A model generated the notes under the pieces. That model did no database searches, was not told the DNA's origin, and was given only the letters and a program-made list of their open reading frames with translations. Both the position numbers and the translations under genes were made by a program. Source: Combretum micranthum (Eukaryota; Streptophyta; Magnoliopsida; Myrtales; Combretaceae). From it: a DNA stretch of 64,000 nt. The stretch is taken from positions 186,001 through 250,000 of the forward strand of contig JAMXBD010000112.1 in assembly GCA_024138025.1 (NCBI GenBank), written 5' to 3'. Below, one piece after another: positions 1-12,800 of this stretch. Every line of letters starts with the position of its first letter. Within the stretch, counting starts at the first letter, position 1.

Positions 1-1519
1 TGAAAATATGATATTTAGATATTTAAGGTGAAAGCGAACAATATAAAAGTTAAGAGAAGTTAATGGAAACATTTCCAATATTAAATTTTGATCACATTTA
101 GTTTCTCTTGGCTTTTGGAAATTGATAGAAATGAGTGAAAATGATATAAGATTATTAAAATACTTCCAAACGTAAAGTTAAAAATTGTAAAATAAGGGGT
201 ACTTTAATCTATCAAATATTTAAATACATTTTCCTTTGCCAACTTTAAAAAAAAAAAAACTATATGATAAGAAAACATTTTTTTTTTATTTTTTCCTGAT
301 GGTGGATGTGACGACCATCCTATACAACACACCAACAAATGTTTCCATTTATATTTTGCATCTCTTTTAAAAAGGATGTAGAATTAGTAACTATGAAACG
401 ATGAAGAAAGCCTAAATCAGTTTTGGCAATCTTTACTAGAATTGGGGATTAATGATTAAGCCAAGTAATTATTTTGGATTCTCTAACATACATTATGTTT
501 GGCAAAGTGGAAATCTATAAAAATCTATGACAATAAAAGAAATCAATAAACATGTGATGTTTAGATATTTAAAATAAAAGTGAACATTATGAAAATTAAG
601 GGAAATCAGTTGAAACATTTATAGTTTCAAATTTTGATCACATTTAGGTTGGAAATGAGTGAAAATGATATAAAATTTTCAAAATATTTCTAAAAGCAAG
701 GTTAAAACTGTAAAGCGTACTTTACTCTATCAAATACTTCAATTCTCCTTATTTTGTTTATTGTCTTAACAAAACAATATGAAAAAGAAAAAATTTCTTT
801 TCATTTTCTTCCAATGGTAAATGCCATGCACATCATATACATGCCACATCTACAAATTTTTCCACTTATATTTTGTGTCTCTCCTAAGAAAGGATATAGA
901 AATGGTAAATATGAAAGGATGGAACAAGTCAAAACCACTCTTGGAAATCTTTACTAGAGTTAGGGAGTAATAATTAAATCAAGTATTTATTATGGATTCT
1001 TTAACAGAGATTGTGTTTGGAAAAATGCAAATATAGAAACCTACGAAAATGAAAGAAATCAAAGAAAATGTGATGTTTATATATTTAAAATGAAAGTGAG
1101 CAATAATCAAGGGAACCTAGTGGTAACATATCCACTTTGAAATTTTAATTCTATTTAGTTTCTCTTCACTTTTGGAAAAAGAATAGAAATGGAAGAAAAC
1201 AATGAAAAATTATCAAAACACTTTTAAAAGTAATCTTAAAAATCGTCAAATAAAGGATACTTTAGATTATCAAATATTTTAATTTTCTTTATTTTCTTTA
1301 TTTCTTTATCATATTAACTAAATAATACAAAAATAAAACACTAGTTACCATTTTTCTGGCATTTCCATTCTATAGATCCAAACAGGTAGTAGAACGACCT
1401 TTTTCTTTTTTTTTTTCTTTTTTTTTCATTTTATTGTTTTTCTTTCTACTCATTTTCACTCTTTTAAAAGTGGTAATCATTTCTCTACTCATCTCTTCAA
1501 TCCCTCTACGGTCTAACAC
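1..1519. repeat. Diverged long tandem repeat, about 2.8 copies
   Basis: Three successive segments resemble one another. Matching landmarks (a GATRTTTAKATATTTA stretch followed by a GTGAAC-like stretch, then a TTTTGATCACATTTAG-like stretch) recur near positions 10, 556 and 1072, giving a period of about 516-546 bp. A second landmark, TTTACTAGARTTRGGG, recurs near 430 and 950. No coding sequence is visible. The array starts before the window, and the copia element interrupts or borders its right end. Confidence 0.6.
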
Positions 1520-1732
1520 TGTGAGAATAATTGTACATGTGTCGATATTTAGTTGGTTGTATTATTAGTAGTAGGATATAAATACTTAATATAGATAATA
1601 GTTAGAAGGATTCAGAGTTTTTCTTTTACTTTGAGATAAACCTCTTTAAACATTTTTCATTTTTCTTTGTAACAAACTCTGATGAGGAAGCTTCAATGAA
1701 AGAAGACTTTACTTTGATCGTTCATATTGACA
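1520..1732 (+). repeat. 5' LTR of the copia element
   Basis: This 213-bp LTR begins TGTGAGAATAATTG and ends with CA immediately before the primer-binding site. It contains a TATA-like GGATATAAATAC near 1574 that could be its promoter. It matches the LTR at 6269-6480 along its whole length. Confidence 0.93.
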
Positions 1733-1744
1733 TGGTATCAGAGC
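1733..1744 (+). other. Primer-binding site (initiator tRNA-Met)
   Basis: TGGTATCAGAGC directly follows the LTR. It is the canonical plant copia primer-binding site, complementary to the 3' end of initiator methionine tRNA. Confidence 0.93.
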
Positions 1745-1826
1745 ATTCAAGGTATGATTCTTGAAATTTCAAGACTCTTTTCGAAGATAGTTTTTTTTTT
1801 GTTACTCCTAGGGTTTCGTTAATATC

Positions 1827-2690
1827 ATGGCTAATTCGTTTAATCAATCAAATGCCATTATTGATTCGTTAATTTCATATCCCTATTATCTTTCTAGGTC
1901 TGATAATCCTAATATGTTTATTGGTAGCCTGATCTTTAATGGAAACAATTTCATTACCTGGAGTAGATATGTTAAAATGGGTTTGAGTGCAACGTTAAAA
2001 TTAGGGTTCATAGATGGATCAATTGAAAAAACCTTTGAGTCATCAATTAAGTATAAAAGATGGGAAAGAGTGGATAATATGGTGCGGTGTTGGATTCTTA
2101 ACTCGATTGTACCAGAATTAGGGCAAGGGTTCTTGTTTACACAATCTGCGAAAGAAGTTTGCGAACAAGTTTCAGATCAGTATGGCACTACTAATGGTCC
2201 TTGATTTTCCAGTTACAACATGAAACAACACAATCAAAGTGTAGGAGTTTATTATAGTAAACTAAAGAAGTATTGGGATGAATTGCATCAACTAAATGCA
2301 TATCCTAGGTGTACCTGTAGGCGGAATTGTTCTTGTGATTTGAAGGACAAATTAGTGGTTTTTTAGGAAAATAATAAGTTGATGCAATTCTTAATGGGCC
2401 TGAATGATATATATGATGGAGTTCGCAATCATATATTATCAATGGATTCGATGCATACGGTTAACAAAGCGTTCTATCTTGTCTAACAAATTGAAAAATA
2501 GGGACAAGTTTCTTCTATTTTTACATTTGATCAAGAAGTGTTGGCTTTTAACATTCAAAGCAAGCAGATTGTTGTTTATAAAAGGAAACCAAGATCACGG
2601 TGTCAGCATTGTAGGGGTGAATGGTATACAATGGAAACATGTTTTCAGCTAATTGGGCATCCAGAGTGGTTTAATGCAAGAAAGTAGTTG
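1827..2690 (+). pseudogene. copia gag remnant
   Basis: The frame opens with an ATG at 1827 and shows the copia gag N-terminal region, with the motif NGNNFITWSRYVKMGL near residues 38-53. A TGA at 2202-2204 ends this frame after 125 codons. Homologous coding continues further on: CTCRRNCSCDLKDKLV is readable near 2310-2355, then a QFLMGLNDIYDGVRNHIL-type segment near 2385-2440. A degraded zinc-knuckle-like stretch (CQHCRGEWYTMETCF) is near 2600-2650. Several stops and frame changes break it, so no functional capsid protein can be made. Known: gag packages element RNA. Confidence 0.85.
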
Positions 2691-2939
2691 TGAAAGAAAA
2701 ACAGAGTGTTAATTCTGTCAACAATGTATACTCTGCTTACGATGATATAAGAAACAAAGAGAATATCTTGTATTTAACGCCTTTTGATCAACTGGCTAAA
2801 GGGAATGTTCTTGGCGAAAGGAAACAGTCTACTTTCGATCCACAAGCTTTACAGAATATGTGTTTAGAAATGATGAAGATGATGAATTCTAAAGAAGTGC
2901 AAAGTGGTGAAGGGTTTACTTCTGCTATAGCAACAAAAT

Positions 2940-4270
2940 GTACATGTTGCAAGTATTGAATATTTTAGTTTCAATACTTTTACTAATCTTAAAACATCTT
3001 GGATAGTTATACGGGTGCGACAAACCACATGACTCCTTATATTGACATTTTATTTGATATTAAGGAAGTTGTACATCTTGTTATTATTAAACTTCCTAAT
3101 GGTTCTCGAGTAGAAGTTAAGAAAGTTGGGTCGACAAGAATTTCGTCTTTACTGTTAGAAAATGTTTTCTTTGTGCCAGCTTTACGCACAATTTGCTTTC
3201 AGTTTATAGTCTTCTTGCTTCTCAGTCATTGGTTGCAATGTTTGATGGATATAAATGTGAAATGCAGGACCAGAAAACGAGAGTGGTAGTAGCAGCGGCT
3301 CAACAGCAAGGTGGATTATACATTTTATAGTCACAAGATGCCAGTAATAAATCTTCTTGTAACAAGGATGAAGAAGTTGTTTGTCTATCAAGTGATAGTA
3401 TTGATATACATTTGTTGCATGCTCGTTTAAGACATAGTTTCATTTCTAAACTGAGACATTTAGATATGTGTAAATTGGTGATTTTTCAGAATTCATTTGT
3501 ACAATCTGTCAAGAAGCAAAATTTCATCAATTACCCTTTAGTAGAAGTACTAGTATTACTAAGTCAACTTTTGAACTTTTATATGTGGATATTTGGGGTC
3601 CTTATAGTGTTGAATCGATTAATGGAGCTTGATTTTTTCTTACAGTTATTGACGATTATACTAAATCCACTTGGATTATGCTTATTCATAAAAGTAGGTT
3701 AATGGTGTATTACGGAAATTCTTTGCATATGTTCATAATCATTTTGGTGTTTTTCCAAAATTTATTAGATCCGATAATGGTTTAGAATTTTTGTCGAAGG
3801 AATGTCAAAGTATTTTTGATGAAATTGGAGTTATTCATCAACGCACAATGGTTTACACACCTCAACAAAATGGTTGTGTCGAACGTAAACATAGGCATTT
3901 GTTAGATACTTCTAGAGCCTTAAGGTTGTATGCAAATTTGCCAAAGAAGTTTTGGAGTGAGTGTGTGCTTACGGCAACTTATCTAATTAATAGAATGCCT
4001 ATGGAGAGCTTAGATTGGAAAACACCATATGAGATGCTTTTTGGAAAGCTCCTTCTTATGATGGGTTGAAAATTATGGGATGTTTGTGTTTGTGGGTAAA
4101 CATCCAAAGCCACAAGATAAGTTTGAGTCAAGAGGCCTTCAATGTGTTTTTCTTGGTTATGAACATGGAAGAAAGGGGTATAGGGTATATGATTATATAA
4201 CAAGTGTATTGTTATTTCAGGAGATGTACTTTTCTTTGAAAAGATTTTTCCTTTTCATAATTTTGATTTA
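2940..4270 (+). pseudogene. copia protease, GAG-pre-integrase and integrase remnants
   Basis: At about 2997 a protease-like motif reads DSYTGATNHMTPY; the family consensus is DSGAT.H, so the catalytic triad is disrupted by an insertion. A GAG-pre-integrase segment (LLHARLRHSFISKLRHL) starts near 3412. The integrase core follows: VDIWGP- and DDYTKSTW-like stretches near 3580-3680 in shifted frames, then 3791-4066 with the well-preserved TPQQNGCVERKHRHLLDT block carrying the catalytic Glu, and SECVLTATYLINRMP. An FLGYEHGRKGYRVYD segment near 4140-4185 is the usual downstream copia block. Several frameshifts and stops occur, so it is non-functional. Confidence 0.85.
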
Positions 4271-4713
4271 GAGATATCTTTTAATCAAAATCAAGTTTTA
4301 TGTCATCCAGTTACACCTGTGCTTTTTGAGACTACTGTTTCTACTGGTCTTCAACAATAAAATGGTGTTAGTTTTGATATTTCCGCAGACATCAATATAA
4401 ATGATATATCTGATTCTCACCAACAGTTTAGTGAAGTGGCAGGTGATAATACAACTGATGAAGTTGTGTTAAGAAGGTCCAGTTGTAATACAAGAACTCC
4501 AGGATGGTTATTTGATTTTATTGATACGGTTCAGGCAGCGTCTTCTGATGTTTGTTCTGCTCAAGGACCCACTTCTGATGTTGGGTCTGGTTTGTCTGAA
4601 GTTGGTTCCGTTTTACTTACAGGTTCTTCATCTAATTTTGCTTTATATCCACTATTTGATCATTCTGTGTTTAATACATATCAGTAGAATTTGTTGCATC
4701 TCTAGCAAAAGTT

Positions 4714-6024
4714 TTGCATAATAAAGAGCCTTGTACTTACATGGAGGCTTGTAAACATAAAGAATGGCAGATTGCTATGAAGAAAGAATTAGATGCATTA
4801 GAATGTAATGATACTTGGGAACTCGCTAATTTACCAAGTGGAAAGAAGGCAATTGGTAGCAAGTGGGTCTTTAAAATCAAGTATAGACCTGATGGTACAA
4901 TAGAAAGTTATAAAGCTAGATTAGTAGCTAAAAGTTTTACTCAAGTGGAAGGGGAGGATTACCATGATACATTTTCACCGGTAGCCAAGTTAGGTTTTGT
5001 TCTTCTTTTACTTGCTCTTGCAGTAGCTAATAGTTGGGATTCGCACCAAATTGATGTTAATAATGCCTTCTTACATGGGCATTTAGATGAAGAAGTGTAT
5101 ATGCTTCCTCCACAAGGATATGTTAAGGAAAAATTCACTCAAGTATGCAAATTGAAGAAGTCTCTTTATGGTTTAAAACAGGCTTCTAAACAATGGAATA
5201 TTGAAATTTCTACTTTTATTTAATCTCTTGGTTTTACACAATCTAAGCACGATTATTCTTTGTTCACATATCAAGGAGTGCATGGTTGTATCTATATTCT
5301 TCTTTATGTTGATGATATGTTGTTGACTGGTTCTGATGTGGATTTTATTCAACGGATTAAGAAACAACTTGATGACAAGTTTACTATCAAAGAGTTGGGA
5401 TTAGCACGATTCTTTTTGGGATTAGAACCTTGTCGAACAAAACAAGGTTTACTTCTTAACCAGCGCAAATTTATTTTAGATGTTTTGCAAGATGCTGGCT
5501 CAACTGATGCTAAACTAGTTGCTTACCCTTTACCTCAACGTGTTAATCTTCAAGCTAGTGATGGTGATTGTTAACCGATTCAACCTTTTATAGAAGATTA
5601 GTTGGGAGACTTTTGTACATCACACAAACTCGTCTTGATATTACCTATGCGGTCCATAGATTAAGTTAGTTTTATCAGCTCCTCGAACTTCACATTTACA
5701 AGCTGTCTTCCATTTGTTGTGGTATTTGAAAGCTACTATTTCTTTTGGACTTTTTTATCCTTCTATAATTCTATGGAGCTTCATGCATATTCAAATTCGG
5801 ATTGGGGTTCCAATTACTGTGATGGACGTTCTGTTTCGGGGTTTTGTGTCTTTCTTAGTCGTGCTTTAATTTCTTGGAAGTCTAAATGTCAGCTCACTGT
5901 GTCTACATCAACCATAGAGGCTGAATACAGAGCCTTAGCAGTTGCAACTAAGGAAGTTTTGTGGTTATCTTATGTTATAAGAGATTTGGGTTTAGTAGTT
6001 GGTTTACCAATAAATATTTTGTGA
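4714..6024 (+). pseudogene. copia reverse transcriptase and RNase H remnant
   Basis: The RVT_2-type reverse transcriptase begins with [14 protein letters not shown] and [20 protein letters not shown], then [20 protein letters not shown] and [13 protein letters not shown]. An in-frame TAA at 5221-5223 interrupts it. The same frame then resumes (5260-5223 is in register) with the catalytic YVDDMLLTGSD at about 5305 and DKFTIKELGLARFFLGLE. The frame ends at 5572-5574. RNase H continues near 5770-5990 with LHAYSNSDWGSN (a usual DSDW is changed to NSDW), SWKSKCQLTVSTSTIEAEYRAL and VLWLSYVIRDLGL. Only one stop separates the two main RT blocks, which suggests relatively late loss of function. Confidence 0.88.
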
Positions 6025-6259
6025 TAATAAGTCTACAATGGTTATAGCTCAGAATCCTTGCTTACACGGACGGACTAAACACATCGACATTGATGTTCAT
6101 TTTGTTCGTGATTACATCTCATCTGGTTTTCTTCATCCATCTTATATTCCTACTTTTCAATAACCTGCTGATATTTTTAAAGTTTCTAAGTGTTATTCGT
6201 TTGCGTGACTTATATACCAAGTTGAGCTTTAAGTTGGGCTTAAGAGAAGCTCCAACTTG

Positions 6260-6268
6260 AAGGGAGGA
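6260..6268 (+). other. copia polypurine tract
   Basis: AAGGGAGGA lies immediately before the 3' LTR (TGTGAG). This is the position and composition expected for the plus-strand DNA primer of an LTR retrotransposon. Confidence 0.88.
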
Positions 6269-6480
6269 TGTGAGAATAATTGTACACGTGTCGATATTTA
6301 GTTGGTTGTATTATTATTAGTAGGATATAAATACTTAATATAGATAATAATTAGAAGTATTCAAAGTTTTTCTTTACTTCGAGATAAACCTTTGTAAATA
6401 TTTTTCATTTCTCTTTGTAACAAACTCTGATGAGGAAGCTTCAATGAAAGACGTCTTTACTTTGATCGTTCATATTCACA
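6269..6480 (+). repeat. 3' LTR of the copia element
   Basis: This 212-bp LTR starts TGTGAGAATAATTG and ends ATTCACA. It aligns with the 5' LTR over its whole length, with about 13 substitutions and a 1-nt indel. Confidence 0.93.
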
Positions 6481-6853
6481 AAGACTTACTCAATATTATA
6501 AAATGAAAGAATAACTACATTAATAAAAATAAGAAAATAAAAACAGAATAAAATAAAAGCAGAGAGATATAAAAATTCTCACTATTGAACAACAAAAGCT
6601 CCGTGGCCACCGACCACTAAGAAAACACAGCCCGTATTGTCTGTCCTCAGCAAGGATAAAAAGTCCAAGGTTTTAAGGCAGCAACGCCCCTTTAACAAAA
6701 AAGTACATAACAAACATACTTCAAATAGATACACACAGGATATTTGAGACCATATATTAAAAGCTGATTCACATCTAGATCCCCCTTTCCCCTATGCATT
6801 GAAAAATTCATGATGAAAGCCGCCTTTTTCAATCCTAATTTAATATTAGACTC
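6481..6853 (-). other. Probable GAD 3' UTR and downstream flank
   Basis: This stretch lies between the GAD stop codon and the copia 3' LTR. On the minus strand it is T-rich downstream of about 6600, as expected near plant polyadenylation sites; the exact site cannot be fixed from sequence alone. No ORF or repeat is seen. Confidence 0.45.
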
Positions 6854-9800
6854 TTAACAGACTCCATTCATCTTCTTCTTCTCAGTGACATACTTCCTCC
6901 AAGCAGCAGTGTATTTCCTCTTAATCATCATATCATCAGCTGAAGTGCCATTCTTTTCGTTGGCCTCCGTGATGAGTCCCATCTTGGCATTAACCTTTGC
7001 TGGGAGGCTGTCCAGCTCATGCAGAACTTTCTGTATATCAATGACGAGCCGCTCCGCTAGGGTGCGTGAGAAATCCTCCCTTATAACCACCCTAAGCACG
7101 GTTATGTGTTGTGCATCTGGTGGCATGGTGTATGCTGGAACGATCCATCCAAAGCGCCGCAACATGTCCGACACTTCGAACTCGTCGTGGCAGCTGTTGT
7201 CTTTTAGAGAGAAGGCAACCAATGGAACTCCATCATCTTTTGAGATTATGTTGAACTGCCCTGTCTTCTCTAATCCTTGTTTTAATACTATTGCGTTCTC
7301 CCTGCAGTTTTCCATCACGTTCCTGTAACCCTGTCCAAGGATGACAATTTTTATCGGTTATGTCGCATAATGTTGTTGTAAAACAATGCTTTTGTAATAT
7401 TATGTTTTAAGTCTGTTTTACACTCACCTCGAATCCCAATCGGATCAATTGGTAGTACTGAGCTATGACTTGACTTGAACCTAGATTTATGTGAAGAAGT
7501 GTCAGATAAAATAATTCTTGGACCAAATCAAACACACCCGGAAATCAATGAAGATTGTGCAACCCTTACCCTTAGAGAAGTTGAGGGTGAAAGTAGGTTG
7601 ATCGGCTCCAAGATAATTGATATGGAAGATGAGTTCCTCAGGCAAATCTTCCTTGCTTCTCCAAATGACCCACCCAATTCCGGCATACACAAGTCCATAT
7701 TTATGCCCACTAACATTAATGCTCTTCACCAATGGTAAACGGAAGTCCCATTCAAGCTCCGGGTTCAAAAACGGTGCAATGAACCCGCCACTCGCTGCAT
7801 CCACGTGAATAGGAGTATCCCATCTAAAGAAATATCATGTTAAAACAACTCAGCCTTAACACCGTAGGATAATAAAATTTTCATTGTTGACATAAAGTAC
7901 ATTAAAAAATAAATTCAAACAAAGATGTTGTTTTTTACCCTGTTTCCTTATTCTTTTGGATTAGGAGATCATTCAAGAGCTTTACATCTTCGAACTCGCC
8001 ATTAAGCGTCGAACCGAGGATTGCTGCAACGCAGATGGTGTTCTCATCAACCATCTCCACTGCTTTACTAGGGTCCATCACATAGTAACCTTCCCTCAAC
8101 TTGACCTCTTTCAGCTCCACTTCGAAATACCTTGCAAATTTCTCCCAACAGACCTGGTTTCACATTTGAAAAACATATAGATTCAGCTCACAATGTAGAA
8201 AAATCCAAGCACTTGAGCTGTAAAGATGAATTTGATACGAATTGTTTTAACGGGGTCTATCAGTACCTGAACATTAGCTCCTGTGACAATGTTAGGCTTG
8301 TCATAGGGCTTTCCCTCAGCCTTCCTCTTGTTTTGCCATTTGCGCTTGAAGGCCAATCCAGCCAACATGATGGCCTCCGATGAACCCACAGTGCCCACCC
8401 CAACTGCTGTTTCTGAATCTCCTAGAGGTGCGTTGAATAGATGCGCAATCATGTTGACACACCGATTCTGTACAATAATCAATACCATTAGTATAAAATC
8501 CAATATTGTTGCTCAATTCGTCTTGTCACATACTCTAGCTCAGTATATATTATTCTTTGCCGTAATGTTTATACATGTACATTCCCATTTTTGTCCAAGA
8601 AAATTGGAATGCGGATTCGTATAACGTATTCTTATACACATATCACGACAAGGAAAGTAAAAGGAACTATATAAATAGATTCCCGTACATAATTTTTTAG
8701 GATATTATTGGATAAGTTGGTTAGCAAAGACTCGTTCATATATAAAGCAACCTACCGCTTACCATAATCAAACTAATTTACCGAATGAACTAATATAATA
8801 AATCAACCATAATCTAACAAAACCTATTGCAATTAGACCAAAACTGACTTTAATACAATCGAGTCTTTTATCGACTTATCCTAAGAATTTTCCTATTTCT
8901 CTCCTTACTTAAATTTGTTTGTGTTATGCCCTAGGGCTTAGTTTAGTTTTCTTATTTTTCATATTTTTTTCATTGTATATCAAAGCAGGAAACACGTGGT
9001 GGTTCCATTATTTTTACTGCATAATTATGTAGGGTAAATTATATAGCAATGTATTAAAATTTAGGAATAAGTTCATTTAAGATATTAAAATATTAAGTTA
9101 CTAAAAAAAGGAATCAATATTTGAAAATTAATTTATTTAACCTATCAAGTTTGGACTAGTTATAAAAAGGTATCGATGTTTTGTCAAATTAAATTATATT
9201 AATATTTGATCATTAATAAAAACTAAAGAAACTTAATTAAAAATTATTCTAAACTTGATACTTTAAATAAATCTTACAAAATATTATTACATCATTAATT
9301 TATTATATAAAATATTAATTTTTTTAATCATATAAAATGTTAATATTTTAAATAAATTTACTGTTAAACGTGGACATCATTTAACGTAATTTACTTAATT
9401 ATGGAAATTGGGAGAAAGCCAGACTTCAAACTGCGAGAAAGCCGGAGTTCAAATTTTAATGATCGACACTTTTACAACTGTAACTTTGCATGATAGGCCA
9501 CTCTATTATATTATATTCTCGAGACAAAACGGTGGCGGTGCTGAGGTGATGATTATGGTATCTTGTCTACCGATTTGTGCTGCTTTCTTTTATGTTCCAT
9601 ACGTTGCTTTTAGAATGAGGGCTTGAAAACTTTTTAAGGATTAGGGTCCTACTTCCAATTTCAACTAGTCACAATCTCAAATCTGGTCCAGTGTGGTCCG
9701 GACAAGTGGTGGAGGCATTGCCGTCGTTTAAGAATTTTAAGTTTATATGTTTTAAGTACTAGTTCAATTTAATTTTTTACATACACATTTTTAAAGTTAA

Positions 9801-12800
9801 AGATCATTCATTTTTAATAATATTTAATTTTAATTAATCATGATAACTTATTGCAATATCTAGGTAATGGAAAATAAAGAAAATTGATTTAGAAGGATTT
9901 ATTTTATAACTAAAAAAAATATTAATAAATGCTTCAAAGTATGAGTCGAAAAATTGAAGAAGAAAATTTCAACTTGGTTTTTATTCTAAATCCTTAACAA
10001 GTTTCTTCCATTGTGGGAAAAAAGAATATTTAAAAAATGAAAAAGGAAAATTGTTTCTTCCATGGTTCTGTTGGTTCCACACTAAAGAAACACATAATTT
10101 TCTTATTCGTTAGGAGAGTATCAATTAATAACTATACTGAGATTTGATCTTTCCATTGAAAGGGAAAAAGGAGGAAAAAAATAAAGGCATTTATATATTT
10201 AAACCTTTTCTCCCCCACTAATTAACTAAATTGTTGTTTAATATCTGTTTAGATTATCTGATTTTATTTATATTTATATCTACATGTTATTTGTATTTAG
10301 TTTGTTTGAATTGTTTACAAATAAAAATATATTTTTTTATCTAAAACTATTTTTTTATAACTGATCTATTTTAAAATAATAAAAGTAAGATGAAAATAAC
10401 CAAGAACCAAACAGACAGAGTTTTAACCTGTGGAGATGCACACTTTTTAAATACATTCTTGATTCTACATTGTTTGGCCAAAAAAGAAAAGTACATTTTA
10501 CTTTACCGGGAAAAAAAAAAAGAGTTCAGTTTACTTTTGACTTCAATAAATTAAACACAATCGACCAAACACACACAAGTACCCAACCACAATCAACGCC
10601 ACCATTAGCTACTGTACACCTTTCCTATCCCCTCTCACCTTTATTCTACAGCAAACGCCACCAATTATCCCGACAAACGCGCAAGTACAAATACGAAGTG
10701 CCCGTCTAATGGTGACTAAAGAGATTGTGCAAAGATATAAAGTAGTTGGAAAATTCTAGGATTCCGGAGACTTAGTCCTTGGATGTTTTCTAACCGTAAT
10801 TATATTTATAATTTTTTTGTATATTTAATATTTTATAATTAGTTTAATTTTAATAATACTAGCGATGGGACAATTGAAATTTTCAAAATCATCCGCTTAA
10901 GTAAAGATGTGGAGGCCTTAAACCTACTTGTGCTAAAGTAATGAGGATAAGCACGGAGTGGGTCATGGGTGACAGAAAAACTAAACCCACTTCCAAGCTG
11001 CAGCTACTTTTCATTGTCCAAGAAAAAGGGACTTTAGTTTTACGAAAACTTAAACGACTCCATGAAAGGAAAGTGTGAAAAAATAGTAATAGATAAAAAA
11101 GAACTTACATCTCATTGGAATAATTAAATAGTATAAAATTTTAAAAATATTATACAGCACATTTTGTTCACTAGAGTGGAATTGATATTCTATATTTATT
11201 AACGTGAAATACTTATTCTTTCATTTGATATGTAAAAAATTCTATTAAAAAAATATTGAATTCTTATAATGAGGAATAGATGGTTATCCCTAACTAAAAA
11301 GTATAATTTGTTCTAAAAATACTCTTATGATAAAATAAGGAATTACAATTTCTTTCTAACTTTATTCTATTTCAGTGAACTAAACATGTCATTAGTGTTT
11401 TTAAAAAATTTTAAAACATCCAATTAACTTATCCTCCACAATTATTCCTTTCTATCCAACTCAGAATATACCTTCTATATTTTTTCTTTATCCTATTTCT
11501 CTCCCTTGGTTTTCTTTCCTAAGATTTTTTTTTTTTTTCTCCCCCTTATCCCAAACTTAGTGTTAAAGTCAAAGCAGAATATGCTGCCACTTTAGTCGTA
11601 TAATAATATGTTGCAAGCGGCCAATAATTATGGTGGTGGAGGCAGATCGTGCCTCTATCTATGGGTCTATGATTGTAACTTGTAACGATATTTTGAGTTG
11701 TTTTCATTGATGAAGGCTTTAAACCTGAATGGAATTATTAGTTGTTATTTCTTTTTCAATAGACCTGATCTAAATATATCTTATTCATACTATACATATC
11801 ATTCAGATAAACATGCTTTATTAAAAATCTGTATGGATTAGATCTAATTAAACACTCTCTCCATTTCCTAAGCCCAACCCTATATTTTTCTTCCCTTTCT
11901 CTCCTCTTCTTCTTCTTTTTCTTTTTTTATTTTTCTAATCTTGTGAATTTTTTTTTTGGCGGTTCTATCCCATATTCTTTTTCCTAAAAACCCTGCCAGC
12001 AAATTTTAGTCATATTACTTGTATTATATTTTTCCATTTAAAAAACGATAAAGCTTGAAATGGTTTCTGTGTTTTCCTGGGTTTCTTTTTAAATTTTAGT
12101 CATATTACTTGTATTATATTTGTCCATTTGAAAAACGATAAAGCTTGAAATGGTTTTTGCGTTTTCCTGGGTTTCTTTTTCTTTTCTTTCATCAAGAATA
12201 GGGAACTAATTTGTATTCTAGAGTCCCAGTCGCTAGGTTTTAAAGAACACGACCTTCATCCAATGAGAATCGTAGCGCGTCTTACGAAGATAAAATTGGA
12301 AAACGACGTTTTGAAATTAATTAACCAACTTCGTCGTGTAGGAGACGGAGCAGAAGGGAGTGGGAACACAAAAAATAGATGGATCGGACCATTTTATCGA
12401 CGGAACAAAACAATTTTACTTAATCAATGAGCTGAATATAAGGAAATTTATTCCCATCACATTCACCAAGTTACACGGTCCAAGTAGTGCTACGTTTATT
12501 TAAAAGTCAATAATTTATTTTGACACGGTATATGTATAAATATATATGTGTGTGTATATATTCGCTGTCATAATTTCAATATTTTGATCGAATCCCGATC
12601 AATTATAATCAAACACAAAGGTAAATAGAATTAAAATATAATCATAAATGTTTGCTCCATTTGCTAATTATTAGATGTCAAATTGTATTTGGTTGAAATA
12701 TCATTAAAACATCAAAATCCAAAAAAAAAAAAAGAAAAAAAAAACAATATCGTTCGATGGATACCATTTTTGAAGTCAAGAAACTTTTAATAAGGTCCGA

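Larger units (their letters stand above)
1520..6480 (+). mobile_element. Ty1/copia LTR retrotransposon, near full length, decayed
   Basis: A 4,961-bp element has two similar LTRs, a primer-binding site matching initiator tRNA-Met, a polypurine tract, and remnants of gag, protease, integrase, reverse transcriptase and RNase H in copia order (integrase before RT). The flanking pentamers AACAC (1515-1519) and AAGAC (6481-6485) agree at 4 of 5 positions and are probably a decayed target-site duplication. The two LTRs differ at about 14 positions by hand count (about 93% identity), which indicates an old insertion. The compact size and short LTRs would fit an Ale-like lineage, but that placement is inference. 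The element ends 373 bp from the GAD stop codon, in convergent orientation. Confidence 0.93.

Noticed and set aside
6885..7328. 147-codon open frame on the plus strand
   Set aside because: It is the antisense shadow of the last GAD exon, which has full family conservation on the minus strand.
7475..7738. Plus-strand open frame
   Set aside because: Antisense shadow of GAD exon 5 (the PLP-lysine exon).
10470..10709. 79-codon open frame inside the GAD intron
   Set aside because: No motif, low complexity, no splice or start context; treated as chance.
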